Part shown: one piece after another, positions 47,310 through 57,000 of the stretch | Position numbering within the stretch: position 1 is the stretch's first letter | Layout: every line of letters starts with the position of its first letter | Assembly: GCA_014860575.1 (NCBI GenBank) | Contig: JACZJK010000057.1 | Coordinates: 1-64,000 of the forward strand | DNA: 64,000 nt | Reading direction: 5' to 3' | DNA from: Bacteroidales bacterium | Lineage (GTDB): Bacteria > Bacteroidota > Bacteroidia > Bacteroidales > JAAYJT01 | Translations under genes and position numbers: made by a program | Notes under the pieces: model-generated | What the model was told of the DNA's origin: nothing | The model's input: only the letters and a program-made list of their open reading frames with translations | Databases searched by the model: none

Positions 47310-47365
47310 GATGATTTGATATTTAGAAACGGAAATATTAGTGTAATGATTTGTCTTAATTAGCC

Positions 47366-47965
47366 TTAGAATCTTCTCATTCTCCAATTTTGGTAATCTT
47401 TTAATGTATTAATGTTTGTTAGCATACCAAAATCATTAATCTCGATTGTTGACTTTATGAAACGATTCAGAAAAACTTTCAGAATCATGTCATCCGCCTT
47501 TTCATTGATTATTTCGTGCACGATCATTTTTCTTATTAGAACCGGATGGCCACCTTTACCACGAAACACTGGGTAAGTGTAATCAGTATTACCAACATGA
47601 TCAAGTAAGGCAGTAAGCCAATCAACGCTTATATCCGGATTATCAATATTTTGAAGAAAAACAAAATCTTCATTTTGTAAACTCATCAACCCGGTTTTTA
47701 CTGAAGCAAATCTTCCTCTTTCAGGGTACGCATTCACAACAACCTCAACTTTGCCAGGGAATTGAAACAAGTTTTGTTTAATAATTTTCTCGCCTCGTGG
47801 ATTAACAACAACAACAATTTTCCCGCACCCAAACTGGTGGTACTGATGAACTATGTGCTCCAGGAAAGAAACTCCAGGCGTGAATTCTAGTGCAAATTTT
47901 TCCTGTCCCATTCGTTCAGAAAAACCGGCAGCAAGCAGCAAGACTGAAGTTGTCTTGTTTTTCAT
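47366..47965 (-). CDS. MocA-like molybdenum cofactor nucleotidyltransferase
   Basis: 199 residues. The nucleotide-binding start LLLAAGFSERMGQEKFALEF is the LAAGxSxRMGxxK motif; further features are VVNPRGE, NIDNPDISVDWLTALL and the YPVFRGKGGHPVLI segment typical of MocA/MobA-like proteins. MocA attaches CMP to molybdopterin, giving the MCD cofactor used by xanthine dehydrogenases. Proximity to xdhC-xdhA-xdhB on the same strand supports this, though a CPBP-epimerase-SDR operon lies between. It is divergent from oleB. Another sugar or phospholipid nucleotidyltransferase role is less likely. Confidence 0.8.
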   Translation of the reverse strand: MKNKTTSVLLLAAGFSERMGQEKFALEFTPGVSFLEHIVHQYHQFGCGKIVVVVNPRGEKIIKQNLFQFPGKVEVVVNAYPERGRFASVKTGLMSLQNEDFVFLQNIDNPDISVDWLTALLDHVGNTDYTYPVFRGKGGHPVLIRKMIVHEIINEKADDMILKVFLNRFIKSTIEINDFGMLTNINTLKDYQNWRMRRF

Positions 47966-48516
47966 ACTTTTATGAAATTTGAATTATAATATACCGAACC
48001 AAAAAAATAATTTTAGAAATTGCCCTTAATATATTGGATTCTTTCTTTCTATCAGCTAATTATTCACAATCTAATACAAAATATGTTCATTCAGGTTTAT
48101 CATTGGCAAGCACCTATCTTGCATCAGTGATAAAATTCATTTTAATAAAAATACTGCCCAAAATTTCAGTGATGCTCACAATAGTAAACATAATCATTTT
48201 AGTAAATTCAATTTAAGGAGCAGAACCCAAGTTTTCAGTTACATCATAATTGACATTTTTTAGATTAGCTAAATATAAGGTATTGAAGTAAGAAATGTTA
48301 CATTGAAAGTTTTCGCAGGAGCTAAGGCAAAAATAAAGGAAAAGCAATTATGCTTTAAACTCAATATTATTATCGCATAAAATTTCTTATCTTTGAAGGA
48401 TAAATCAATCATCCTACTTTCTTCATCAGGTTTACTCAGGAACTCTGCATTCAACTTGCTCGCCTTGGTACAAATAATTGTGATAGTTCATTGCTTATCA
48501 ACAATTGCCTTAAAAG
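47966..48516. other. AT-rich divergent intergenic region before the ole operon
   Basis: About 550 bases, very AT-rich. A 60-codon frame from a TTG near 48034 and a 61-codon frame near 48393 show no family features and are not called. The only signal found is the candidate oleB promoter element at 48388. Confidence 0.5.
48388..48395 (+). promoter_or_regulatory. Candidate -7 element for the ole operon
   Basis: TATCTTTG followed by AA fits TAnnTTTG; it is 121 bases before the oleB ATG, implying a leader of about 115 bases. No TTTG at the -33 position. Confidence 0.35.
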
Positions 48517-49410
48517 ATGTCTCTGAAGAAATCAAAAAATGGCGAAAAATATCCACTTCTGAGCGGATATCCCTGTAAATCTAACTTTATAGGAGTAGAA
48601 GGCATTCAAATTCATTATATTGCAGAAGGTGAGATAGGGTCACCAACCGTTCTGTTACTCCACGGTGTTCCAGGCTGGAGTTACACCTACCGAAATATTA
48701 TACCGATATGTGTTGCCAGTGGATTGCGAGTAATCGCTCCTGATTTACCAGGTTTTGGGAAATCAGATAAACCTTTGGATAAAAATTTTTACTATCTGGA
48801 AAAGCTCGTTACAGTAATTGAGAGCTTCATCCTGAAACTGAATCTGGAAAGAATCTTTTTATTCTCTCATGACTGGGGTGCGATAATCGGTATGATTATA
48901 GCCGCTAAGAATCCGGTTTTGTTTTCTGGAATCATAGCTTGCAATGGGTTCCTTCCAATGGCCGGTCAAATGATTCCTTTGTCGTTTCGGCTGTGGCAAT
49001 GGTTTACGCAATATTCACCATATATCCCGGTTGGAAAAATTATCAACTTTGCTACAAGCAGAGGGCTTTCAAAAGTGGAACAGGCTGGGTATGATTACCC
49101 GTTTTCAAATGAAAGAGAAAAAATAGCCATAAGAATTCTTCCGGGACTCATCCGGGAAATCACAAAAGAACCAGGAATACCAGCAATCAATAAATGCTGG
49201 AATGAGCTGAAGAAGTTTGATAAACCCTTCTTAACTGTTTTTAGCAACAACGATCCCATCAGCCGGGGTGGCGAAAAAATACTTCAGTCATTGATACCTG
49301 GAACCAGAGATCAACCCCATATGGTCCTGAAGGGGAGCCATTTTTTACAGGAAGATGCTCCTACCGAACTGGGATTAATTATCAGAGAATTTGTAAAAAG
49401 AAATAAATGA
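48517..49410 (+). CDS. oleB: OleB-like alpha/beta hydrolase (beta-lactone decarboxylase candidate)
   Basis: 297 residues of the haloalkane-dehalogenase-like alpha/beta hydrolase fold. Oxyanion motif LLHGVPGWSYTYRN (48-60), DLPGFGKSDKP, nucleophile Asp119 in FSHDWGA, and catalytic His275 in KGSHFLQED. In known ole clusters OleB uses this Asp to decarboxylate a cis-beta-lactone to a cis-olefin. Alone it could be called a haloalkane dehalogenase, but it is the first gene of a five-gene operon with OleA, OleC and OleD homologues, with a four-base overlap (ATGA) to the next, so the OleB role is preferred. The actual product remains inference. Confidence 0.82.
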   Translation: MSLKKSKNGEKYPLLSGYPCKSNFIGVEGIQIHYIAEGEIGSPTVLLLHGVPGWSYTYRNIIPICVASGLRVIAPDLPGFGKSDKPLDKNFYYLEKLVTVIESFILKLNLERIFLFSHDWGAIIGMIIAAKNPVLFSGIIACNGFLPMAGQMIPLSFRLWQWFTQYSPYIPVGKIINFATSRGLSKVEQAGYDYPFSNEREKIAIRILPGLIREITKEPGIPAINKCWNELKKFDKPFLTVFSNNDPISRGGEKILQSLIPGTRDQPHMVLKGSHFLQEDAPTELGLIIREFVKRNK

Positions 49411-50456
49411 TTGCAGGAAGTAAAATAGAAAGCATTGGTGTAAGGCTTCCTGAAAAAAGTGTTGCTACCTCTGATATAATTAACAGGTTAAGAGTATCTA
49501 AGCCAATCAGGTTAGAGTTATTGACGGGGATAGCAAAACGAAGAGTTTGCTCCGAAAATGAAGATTCTTTAACTCTTGCTGTTGATGCAGTCCACGATTG
49601 CCTGAATCATTCAAAATTTGAAGCAAAGGATATTGAAATGATCATTTGCTGTTCCATTTCAAGGTTCGTTAACGGTTTGAACCATTATTACGAGCCACCG
49701 CTTTCCTTGCTTATTAAGCAAAAATCCGGATGCATCAATGCTGTGAGCCTTGACATTTCAAATGCCTGTGCAGGTATGATGACCGGTGCATATATTGCCA
49801 ATAACTTTATCTCGCGGGGTGTTGTTACTAATTGTCTTGTAGTTAGTGGTGAATTTATTACAAGCATTAGCAATAATGCAGAACAAAGAGTAGATTCACC
49901 AAAGCATTTAGAACTGGCCTCACTCACTGTTGGTGATGCCGGTGCAGCAGTTATTTTATCGCAAACTGAAAATATTGAGGATTGCTTTTCGGCCTTTGAA
50001 ATGGTAACACTAAGCCAATACAGTGATTTGTGCCTTGGTAATCAAAGTACAAGCTTTCCAGGTGCTGTCATGAGAACCTGTATAAAGAAAATTCATGAAG
50101 TGTCTATCCTGAATGCACCCCCACTTATTGAAAATGCATTAAAGCTTGCAGGATTAAGGATGAACCAGATTGACTTTTTGATCCCCCATCAAACGGCAAA
50201 AGCTTCCATACAGTCGGGGGCAAAACATTTTGCTCAATATTTTGGAGAAGAACCCGGAGAAATCGTTATTAATCTCGATGAAACCGGAAACACAGCCTCA
50301 ACAACACATTTTACAACGCTTTGCAAGTACCTGAATGAAAACCGGCTTAAGGAGGGTAATAAGATAATGTTGGTGAGTTTTGCATCAGGTCTTGTTATTG
50401 GAATTGCGGTTTTCACCATACACGATTTAGTAAAAAAATATGGGAACAATCATTAA
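49407..50456 (+). CDS. oleA: OleA-like ketosynthase III (acyl-CoA head-to-head condensing enzyme)
   Basis: 349 residues, KAS III/thiolase fold. The catalytic triad is complete: Cys121 in DISNACAGMMTG, His261 in LIPHQTAK, Asn295 in DETGNTAST. It also has the OleA-type Glu96 in HYYEPPLSLL, aligned with the Glu (E117 in Xanthomonas OleA, DYLEP) that acts as base across the dimer interface. OleA joins two fatty acyl-CoAs into a beta-keto acid. It overlaps oleB by 4 bases and the next ketosynthase-like gene by 17 bases, so it is co-translated with the degenerate homologue, likely as partner subunits. Confidence 0.85.
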   Translation: MIAGSKIESIGVRLPEKSVATSDIINRLRVSKPIRLELLTGIAKRRVCSENEDSLTLAVDAVHDCLNHSKFEAKDIEMIICCSISRFVNGLNHYYEPPLSLLIKQKSGCINAVSLDISNACAGMMTGAYIANNFISRGVVTNCLVVSGEFITSISNNAEQRVDSPKHLELASLTVGDAGAAVILSQTENIEDCFSAFEMVTLSQYSDLCLGNQSTSFPGAVMRTCIKKIHEVSILNAPPLIENALKLAGLRMNQIDFLIPHQTAKASIQSGAKHFAQYFGEEPGEIVINLDETGNTASTTHFTTLCKYLNENRLKEGNKIMLVSFASGLVIGIAVFTIHDLVKKYGNNH

Positions 50457-51321
50457 ATCAGTTGCTTTTCACAGACCCTGCTTTCGAACTGGTATTTTGA
50501 AGTTAACTTCCCAGGCAGCGAGCAGGTGTCTAAGCTATGCTGGATTGAGTATGGCAAATGTTGGAATGTTGATAAATACTACCGTTTATACAGAAAACCA
50601 TCTTGCAGAACCAGCACTCTCTGCACTGATTCTGAATAAATTACAAATATTAAAGGTCAAGAAAAACAACAAATACAGAAATTCAGGAAAGATTTTTTCC
50701 TTCGACTTGCATGGTGGTAGTACCGGTGTAATGAGCGCTATGCAAATCATTGATGGATTTATTCAATCAGGGCAAATCGAAAATGGACTGATAATAGCTG
50801 GTGATACCAAACCTCGCGCAGGTCATACATTGAATTACAATTATGAAGATAATGCAGGCGCCATACTTCTTTCAAATGATCCGCGGATCAAAGGGTTTGA
50901 AAAATTTAAAACTTACACCTATCCAGAATTTGAAAGTAGTGTTATTAGTTCGATCACATGGGGTTCCGGAAAATTCAGGTTTGTAATAAGTCAAAGTGAA
51001 AACTACCTCAAAGATTGCCTGAAATGTGTCGAGATTTCACTTCAGCAATTTTTTATGAAGACAAATTCAGGCTGGGATCAAGTTGATTTGATCGTTACCT
51101 CACAAAGCCCGCCTGGATTTTCATCATTGCTTATGAAGAAGTTTGATTTAGAAGGCAAAATTCTACCTATAAATGGAAAAAGTGAAATCTTTACTGCCGG
51201 TGTAGTTTTTTCTTTGAAAAAGGTTTTTACAAACGGAAAATTCAAAGCAGCAACAAATATCCTGTTTGTAACAGTCAGCTCTGGAATTACGGTATCGCTT
51301 TCGTTATACTTAAATCAATGA
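50440..51321 (+). CDS. Degenerate OleA-like ketosynthase, probable partner subunit
   Basis: 293 residues, about 55 shorter than its neighbour but clearly the same fold (VGMLINTTVYTENHLAEPALSALIL; FDLHGGSTGVMSAMQIIDGF; GLIIAGDTKP; AGAILLSND). The catalytic Cys is replaced by Ser94 (HGGSTG), the His by Ser221 (VTSQSPPG), and the Asn motif is gone, so it cannot be a normal condensing enzyme. The OleA glutamate is kept as Glu57 in LAEPALS. In lipstatin (LstA/LstB) two OleA homologues form a heterodimer with divided labour; here the same arrangement is inferred. It overlaps oleA by 17 bases and precedes oleC by 9. Confidence 0.82.
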   Translation: MGTIIKSVAFHRPCFRTGILKLTSQAASRCLSYAGLSMANVGMLINTTVYTENHLAEPALSALILNKLQILKVKKNNKYRNSGKIFSFDLHGGSTGVMSAMQIIDGFIQSGQIENGLIIAGDTKPRAGHTLNYNYEDNAGAILLSNDPRIKGFEKFKTYTYPEFESSVISSITWGSGKFRFVISQSENYLKDCLKCVEISLQQFFMKTNSGWDQVDLIVTSQSPPGFSSLLMKKFDLEGKILPINGKSEIFTAGVVFSLKKVFTNGKFKAATNILFVTVSSGITVSLSLYLNQ

Positions 51322-51330
51322 AAGGCCAGA

Positions 51331-52938
51331 ATGAAAAATATTCCTGATTATTTATTCGATTTTGCCCAGTCAAACCCTGACAAGCCGGCTTTGCTCCATC
51401 CTGATAAAATAAGTTTTTCGGGACTATGCCTCCTTACAAACAGATATGCTGCCGGATTTCAGGATATTGGAATTACCCAGGGAATGAAAACCATTGTCCT
51501 GGTAACCCCCGGAGTTGACTTTTTCGCAATTACATTCGCACTGCTTCGTATTGGTGCAGTGCCAGTTATGATTGATCCGGGAATGGGTAACAAAGCAATG
51601 GCATATGCCCTGTCGAAAACGGAATCCCGTGCATTTATCGGAATACCAAAAGCCCACCTGCTACGCTTAATGTACCCTCACGCTTTCCGACATGTTGAAA
51701 TATTCGTGACGACCGGCTTTTCATTAAGATGGCAAGATCACAGCCTAAAGGCCATCCGGAAATCGGAATGCTTCAATTATGAGATTTGCCATGCTATGCC
51801 TTCGGATGTGGTGGCGGTATTTTTTACCAGCGGTAGCACTGGCCCGGCAAAAGCTGTAATTTATCAGAATCGCATGATTGATGCACAAATTAAGTACTTG
51901 AGAAATCACTTTAATTACAAATCTGACGATATTGATCTTTGCACATTTCCCCTGATTGGACTGCTTGTAATTTGTCTCGGGCTTTCTATTGTTTTGGCCG
52001 ATATGGACATGACACATCCATTACGCCTGAAACCTGATAAACTTATCATGAATATTGAGCAATTTAATTGTTCAAGTATGTTCTGCTCACCACTGGTTTT
52101 GAGACTAATAACTGATTATTGTATCGCTAATAAACTACATATCAAATCATTAACAAGAGTTTTAACTGCTGGTGCACCTGTTTCTCCAGCATTATTGAGA
52201 AATATTAAAAGAGTGCTTCCGGAATGTTCTGTTGTTCACACACCATTCGGTTCAACAGAAGCTCTTTCAGTTACAGATGCAGTGGATTCAGAATTACTGG
52301 CTGTTTATGGAAACTCTGAAAACTATTTTAACGGAATTTGTGTAGGCTACCCATTAAAAGGCATCAGGTTAAAGATTATTAAAATTACAGATAATCCTGT
52401 TGAAACAATTGAAAACGTTCAGGAGATGAATGCCGGAGAAGTAGGAGAAATAGTGGTAAATGGCCCGAATGTAACCCAAAGCTACCTGGCTGATGATTGG
52501 GCCAGTAAAATTTCTAAAATAGCAGAAAGCAATAGTTCTTTACTATGGCACAGGACCGGTGATGTTGGAAAAAGCGATGAAAACGGAAGAATCTGGTATT
52601 TTGGAAGAAAATCGCAGAGGGTTGAAACAGGCACAGGAACTTTATTCACCATACCCTGTGAAGCAGTGTTTAACCAGCATCCGGCAGTTTTCCGTTCTGC
52701 TTTAGTTGGTATCAAATCAAATTCTCAAACAGAACCAGTAATTTGTATTGAGTTGAAAGCAGGAATAAAAAAGTCAGAACATCTTGTAAAAGAACTACTT
52801 AACCTCGCACAGGAAAATAAGTGGACAAAGAAAGTATCAACTGTGCTGTTTCATAAAAATTTTCCTGTTGATCCGCGACATAACGCTAAAATTTTTCGTG
52901 AGAAACTATCCGAATGGGCTAAAATTCAATTAAAATGA
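51331..52938 (+). CDS. oleC: OleC-like beta-lactone synthetase (ANL superfamily)
   Basis: 535 residues of the AMP-forming ligase family. Motifs: FFTSGSTGPAKAV (P-loop, 165-176), TPFGSTEALSVTDA (about 298), LWHRTGDVG (about 416), and the OleC-typical C-terminal stretch IWYFGRKSQRVET, FTIPCEAVFNQHP and DPRHNAKIFREKL. The FxxHPxVFRSALVG and RHNAKIFREKL blocks point to OleC rather than a generic fatty acyl-CoA ligase. OleC turns a beta-hydroxy acid into a beta-lactone using ATP. It starts 9 bases after the degenerate ketosynthase gene and overlaps oleD by four bases. Confidence 0.9.
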   Translation: MKNIPDYLFDFAQSNPDKPALLHPDKISFSGLCLLTNRYAAGFQDIGITQGMKTIVLVTPGVDFFAITFALLRIGAVPVMIDPGMGNKAMAYALSKTESRAFIGIPKAHLLRLMYPHAFRHVEIFVTTGFSLRWQDHSLKAIRKSECFNYEICHAMPSDVVAVFFTSGSTGPAKAVIYQNRMIDAQIKYLRNHFNYKSDDIDLCTFPLIGLLVICLGLSIVLADMDMTHPLRLKPDKLIMNIEQFNCSSMFCSPLVLRLITDYCIANKLHIKSLTRVLTAGAPVSPALLRNIKRVLPECSVVHTPFGSTEALSVTDAVDSELLAVYGNSENYFNGICVGYPLKGIRLKIIKITDNPVETIENVQEMNAGEVGEIVVNGPNVTQSYLADDWASKISKIAESNSSLLWHRTGDVGKSDENGRIWYFGRKSQRVETGTGTLFTIPCEAVFNQHPAVFRSALVGIKSNSQTEPVICIELKAGIKKSEHLVKELLNLAQENKWTKKVSTVLFHKNFPVDPRHNAKIFREKLSEWAKIQLK

Positions 52939-53909
52939 GGGTATTGGTAACAGGTGGCGGCGGTTTTGTTGGACTTGCACTGGTGCAGCGACTTATTGAA
53001 TTGGGCTACGACGTTACATCCTTTTCAAGAAGCCTGCATACTGAGCATTTCGATCTTAAAGTAAAAATTATCAGGGGCGATTTAATGAACCCATCTGAAA
53101 TTCATTCAGCTTGCAAAGGAATGGATGTAGTATTTCATAATGCTACCAAAGTTGGCTTTTGGGGTTCATATCGCGATTTTTACAACACCAATGTTCTTGG
53201 TACATCCCATCTGATTGATGCTTGTATCCATAATGGAATTAGTAAGTTGATCTATACAAGTTCAGCAAGTGTTGTTTATAGTGGAACTGATCTTGAAGGA
53301 GTTAATGAGTCAATTGGTTATCCTTCCAAGCCTGTTTCCCATTATACTTCTACCAAAGCTGTTGCAGAACAATTGGTTTTAAGTGCGAATGCCGAAACTT
53401 TCAAAACTATTGCCTTGCGCCCACACCTGATATGGGGGCCTGGTGATACACAATTGCTTCCAAAAATTATTCAGCGGGCAAAATCAGGGAAATTAAGGAA
53501 GCCTGGAAACAAAGATCATCTGATTGACACAACTCACATCAACAACCTGATCAATGCACTTTTACTGGCTATGAAAAAAATGGATGAAAATCCAATAGTA
53601 TGTGGAAAAGCATTTTTTATAACTAATGGCAAACCAGTATTGGTGTGGGATTTCATTAATGAAATTATTCATTCTGCTGGCTTACCCCCGGTTCAAAAAA
53701 CAATACCAAAACCGCTTGCGTTTTTCACAGCATGGATATTAGAAAGGTTCTATTTTTTACTGTGCATAAAATCAGAGCCTTACATCACACGGTTTCTGAT
53801 TCAGGAATTATGTTCTCATCATTGGTTTGATATTTCTGCAGCAAAGAATTTATTGGGGTATACTCCAATTGACTATTCCAACTGTGGTGTCGAGATGCTG
53901 CTGAATTAA
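52935..53909 (+). CDS. oleD: OleD-like NAD(P)H-dependent 2-alkyl-3-ketoalkanoic acid reductase
   Basis: 324 residues, extended SDR. Cofactor motif GGGGFVG at 7-13; catalytic Y137-TST-K141 in SHYTSTKAVAEQ; OleD-like segments FHNATKVGFWGSY, ALRPHLIWGPGDTQLLP, FFITNGKPVLVWDF and EPYITRFLIQELCSHHWFDISAA. OleD reduces the beta-keto acid from OleA to the beta-hydroxy acid used by OleC. Four-base overlap with oleC; last gene of the operon. ygfK begins 119 bases downstream on the same strand. Confidence 0.9.
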   Translation: MRVLVTGGGGFVGLALVQRLIELGYDVTSFSRSLHTEHFDLKVKIIRGDLMNPSEIHSACKGMDVVFHNATKVGFWGSYRDFYNTNVLGTSHLIDACIHNGISKLIYTSSASVVYSGTDLEGVNESIGYPSKPVSHYTSTKAVAEQLVLSANAETFKTIALRPHLIWGPGDTQLLPKIIQRAKSGKLRKPGNKDHLIDTTHINNLINALLLAMKKMDENPIVCGKAFFITNGKPVLVWDFINEIIHSAGLPPVQKTIPKPLAFFTAWILERFYFLLCIKSEPYITRFLIQELCSHHWFDISAAKNLLGYTPIDYSNCGVEMLLN

Positions 53910-53961
53910 TGACCACAAGAGTATATCTTTTGGGATTATCATGTTCTATCTCGCCTATTCT

Positions 53962-54009
53962 AGAATATTCTGTTTCTTCTGCGTTCAATTTAATCTTGCT
54001 AATTTAGCA
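53962..54009. promoter_or_regulatory. Two short inverted repeats upstream of ygfK
   Basis: AGAATATTCT (53962-53971) is a perfect 10-bp palindrome and TGCTAA-T-TTAGCA (53997-54009) a 6+1+6 inverted repeat ending 19 bases before the ygfK ATG. They could be operator sites for the purine operon; nothing shows this directly. Confidence 0.3.
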
Positions 54010-54028
54010 GAAATTTAAGCCGCACATC

Positions 54029-57000
54029 ATGCCATCCGATAAATTCTTTCCTGCTCCCCTACCCGTCTTACTTCAAATCATTCTTAATCAATACAATCGC
54101 AATAAAAGCATTTTGGGGATTACAGAGAATTTATTTTTCCGACCCGTTATTTCTGATCCGTTCAGGACAAATCGCTACGAGCGTTTACTGGAAACGCCTA
54201 TCGGACTTGCGGCTGGGCCTCACACCCAGCTTTCGCAAAACATTGTGGCAGGTTGGCTCACAGGTGCAAGATTCATCGAACTTAAAACCATTCAAACCCT
54301 TGATGAACTGGAAATCTCAAAACCCTGCATTGACATGCAGGACGAAGGCTATAACTGTGAGTGGTCGCAGGAATTGAAGGTTGAACAATCTTTTGATCAA
54401 TACCTCAATGCCTGGATTCTGATCCATGTGCTGAAAGATCATCTCAGAATCGGGTCAGCGGAAGAACCGGGTTTTATTTTCAACATGAGCGTGGGATACG
54501 ACCTCAAAGGCATACTGAGCGACAATGTACAATGGTTCCTGGAAAAAATGCAGAATGCCACTCAAGAACTAGCGGCGAAAATTGAGGAAATTAAACCTAT
54601 CTATCCCCGCATCACACAATTGAAAATTAGTCAGAAATTATCGGATAATGTAACGCTTTCCACCATGCACGGTTGTCCGCCGCACGAAATTGAAGCCATT
54701 GGCACTTATCTGCTAAGAGACAAAAAACTGCACACAACTATTAAGCTCAACCCAACTTTATTGGGCAAAGAAGAATTGCAAAAGATCATGAAGAATTCAG
54801 GATTCGAAACCAATATTCCTGATAAGGCATTCGAACACGACCTGAAATACGATGATGCAATCAAAATCATTTCATCACTTGATGAAGCTGCGTCCATTCA
54901 CAATCTGCACTTTGGGATAAAACTCACAAATACTCTTGAAAGTGAGAACCACAAGGATGTATTTCCGCCTCATGAAAAAATGATGTACATGAGCGGCAGG
55001 GCGCTGCATCCGGTTTCGGTGGCGATTGCAAACAAAATTCAGCAGGACTTTAATGGCCGCCTCAATATATCATTCAGCGGAGGTGCTGATGCTTTTAATG
55101 TGACTGATTTGATAGCTTCCGGCCTGGATCCGGTCACTGTCTGCACCGACCTGCTGAAACCTGGCGGCTATGGCAAGCTACATCAATATATTGAAGAGCT
55201 GCGCAATGATTTTGCCCAGAAAAAAGCACATAGCATCGAAATATTTATATCGGCCCGGGCAGGTCATCCCGAAGCCGGTCTGAACCAAGAAGTGCTGACA
55301 AACCTTGAAAATTATGCTGAAAAGGTGTCGCAACAAGAGCGCTACAAGAAAACCAACTTGCATGACCCCAGCATCAAAACCACACGCCCATTAGGTTGGT
55401 TCGATTGCATCCATGCACCCTGCGAAGACACCTGCCCAACCAACCAGGACATTCCAAATTATAATTATCACACCGCAAACGGTGAATTTCAAAAAGCCGC
55501 TGCGGTGATCAGGCAAACCAATCCTTTCCCGCAAACTACCGGCATGATCTGCGACCATCTCTGTCAGTTAAAATGTACTCGCCTCAACTACGATCACCCG
55601 GTTCTGATCAGGGAAATAAAGCGTTTTGTGGCTGAGCGGGCAATAATGGGCGACCCGAAGCTGCCAGATCAGGTAAAGCCCGTAACCGGCAAAAATGTGG
55701 CGGTGATTGGCGCCGGGCCTTCCGGATTATCCTGCGCTGCTTTCCTTGCCCGTGCCGGATTCCAGGTTGAAATTTTTGAAACCAAATCAAGGCCTGGTGG
55801 CATGGTTTCCTCTGGCATTCCCTCATTCCGCCTGACTGATGAAGCCATAAAGAACGATGTCGCTGACATTGAATCGCTTGGCGTGAAAATTCATTATGAT
55901 GAGGAAATCAATCAATCACGCTTCGAAAAACTGAGAAATGAATACGACTACATCTATATTGCAGCAGGCGCTCAGCGATCCAGCAAACTCAGGATCGAAA
56001 GTATAGAAGCTGCTGGAGTAATTGATCCTTTACACTTTCTTGAGGATCTGAAAGATGGAAAGAAAGTCTCGTTGGGAACCAATATTGTGATCATCGGCGG
56101 AGGCAATACAGCCATGGATGTGGCCCGAACGGCTTTCAGGCTGGTAGGCAAAAACGGAAAAGTCACCATCGTTTACCGCCGAACCATTAAGGAAATGCCG
56201 GCCGATATGGGTGAAATCAAAGCCGCACTGGCCGAAGGCACGGAAATTATTGAACTGGTTGCGCCTGTTCGTGTGAACACCAAAGATGGAAAAGTTACCT
56301 CAATCACATGCATCAAAATGGCGTTGGGCCAGAAAGATGCCAGCGGCAGGCCAACACCTGTGAAGATTCCCGGTTCAGAATTTGAAATAGAAGCTGACAC
56401 AATTATACCGGCTGTTGGACAGGAACTCGCCATTGATTTTTGTGATCCTACCTTATTGCGAACCAAATCAGGTTCGTACGAAACACAAATTCCCCGGATT
56501 TATATTGGCGGTGATGCCATGCGTGGCGCTTCCACTGCAATCAACGCCATTGGTGATGGACGGAAAGTAGCACAGGAAATCATTGACCGGGAAAAAATTG
56601 CGTTCAGCACAAAACCTGAAAATTTAAGAATGCCGCAGGATATAAACTGGCATGCGATGATGCGGGCAACGAAAATGCCAGCGGTTGAAGTGAGGGAAAC
56701 ATCGCTGGAAGGCCGGAAAAACTTCAACCTCGTGTCTTCTACCATCAGCGAGGAAGAAGCCATGTATGAAGCTTCACGCTGCCTGCTCTGCGACGAAGTT
56801 TGTAATATTTGTACCACCGTTTGTCCGAACCTGGCATTTCATAGTTATGAGATTCAGCCGATTTCAATACAGCTACAAAAACTGGTTCGCAAAAATGGAA
56901 ACTGGGAAATTGCTGAGGATAATCAGCCCTTTGAAGTAAAGCAGCAGCGGCAGATTCTCCACATCGCCGACTGGTGCAACAATTGCGGGAATTGTAACAC

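Noticed and set aside
48034-48216. Possible 60-codon hydrophobic peptide before oleB
   Set aside because: TTG start, AT-rich low-complexity sequence, no recognisable motif and no coupling to a neighbour.
48517-49410. Naming the alpha/beta hydrolase a haloalkane dehalogenase
   Set aside because: The fold and HDW motif fit, but the gene is the first of an ole operon, where the homologous OleB acts on beta-lactones.
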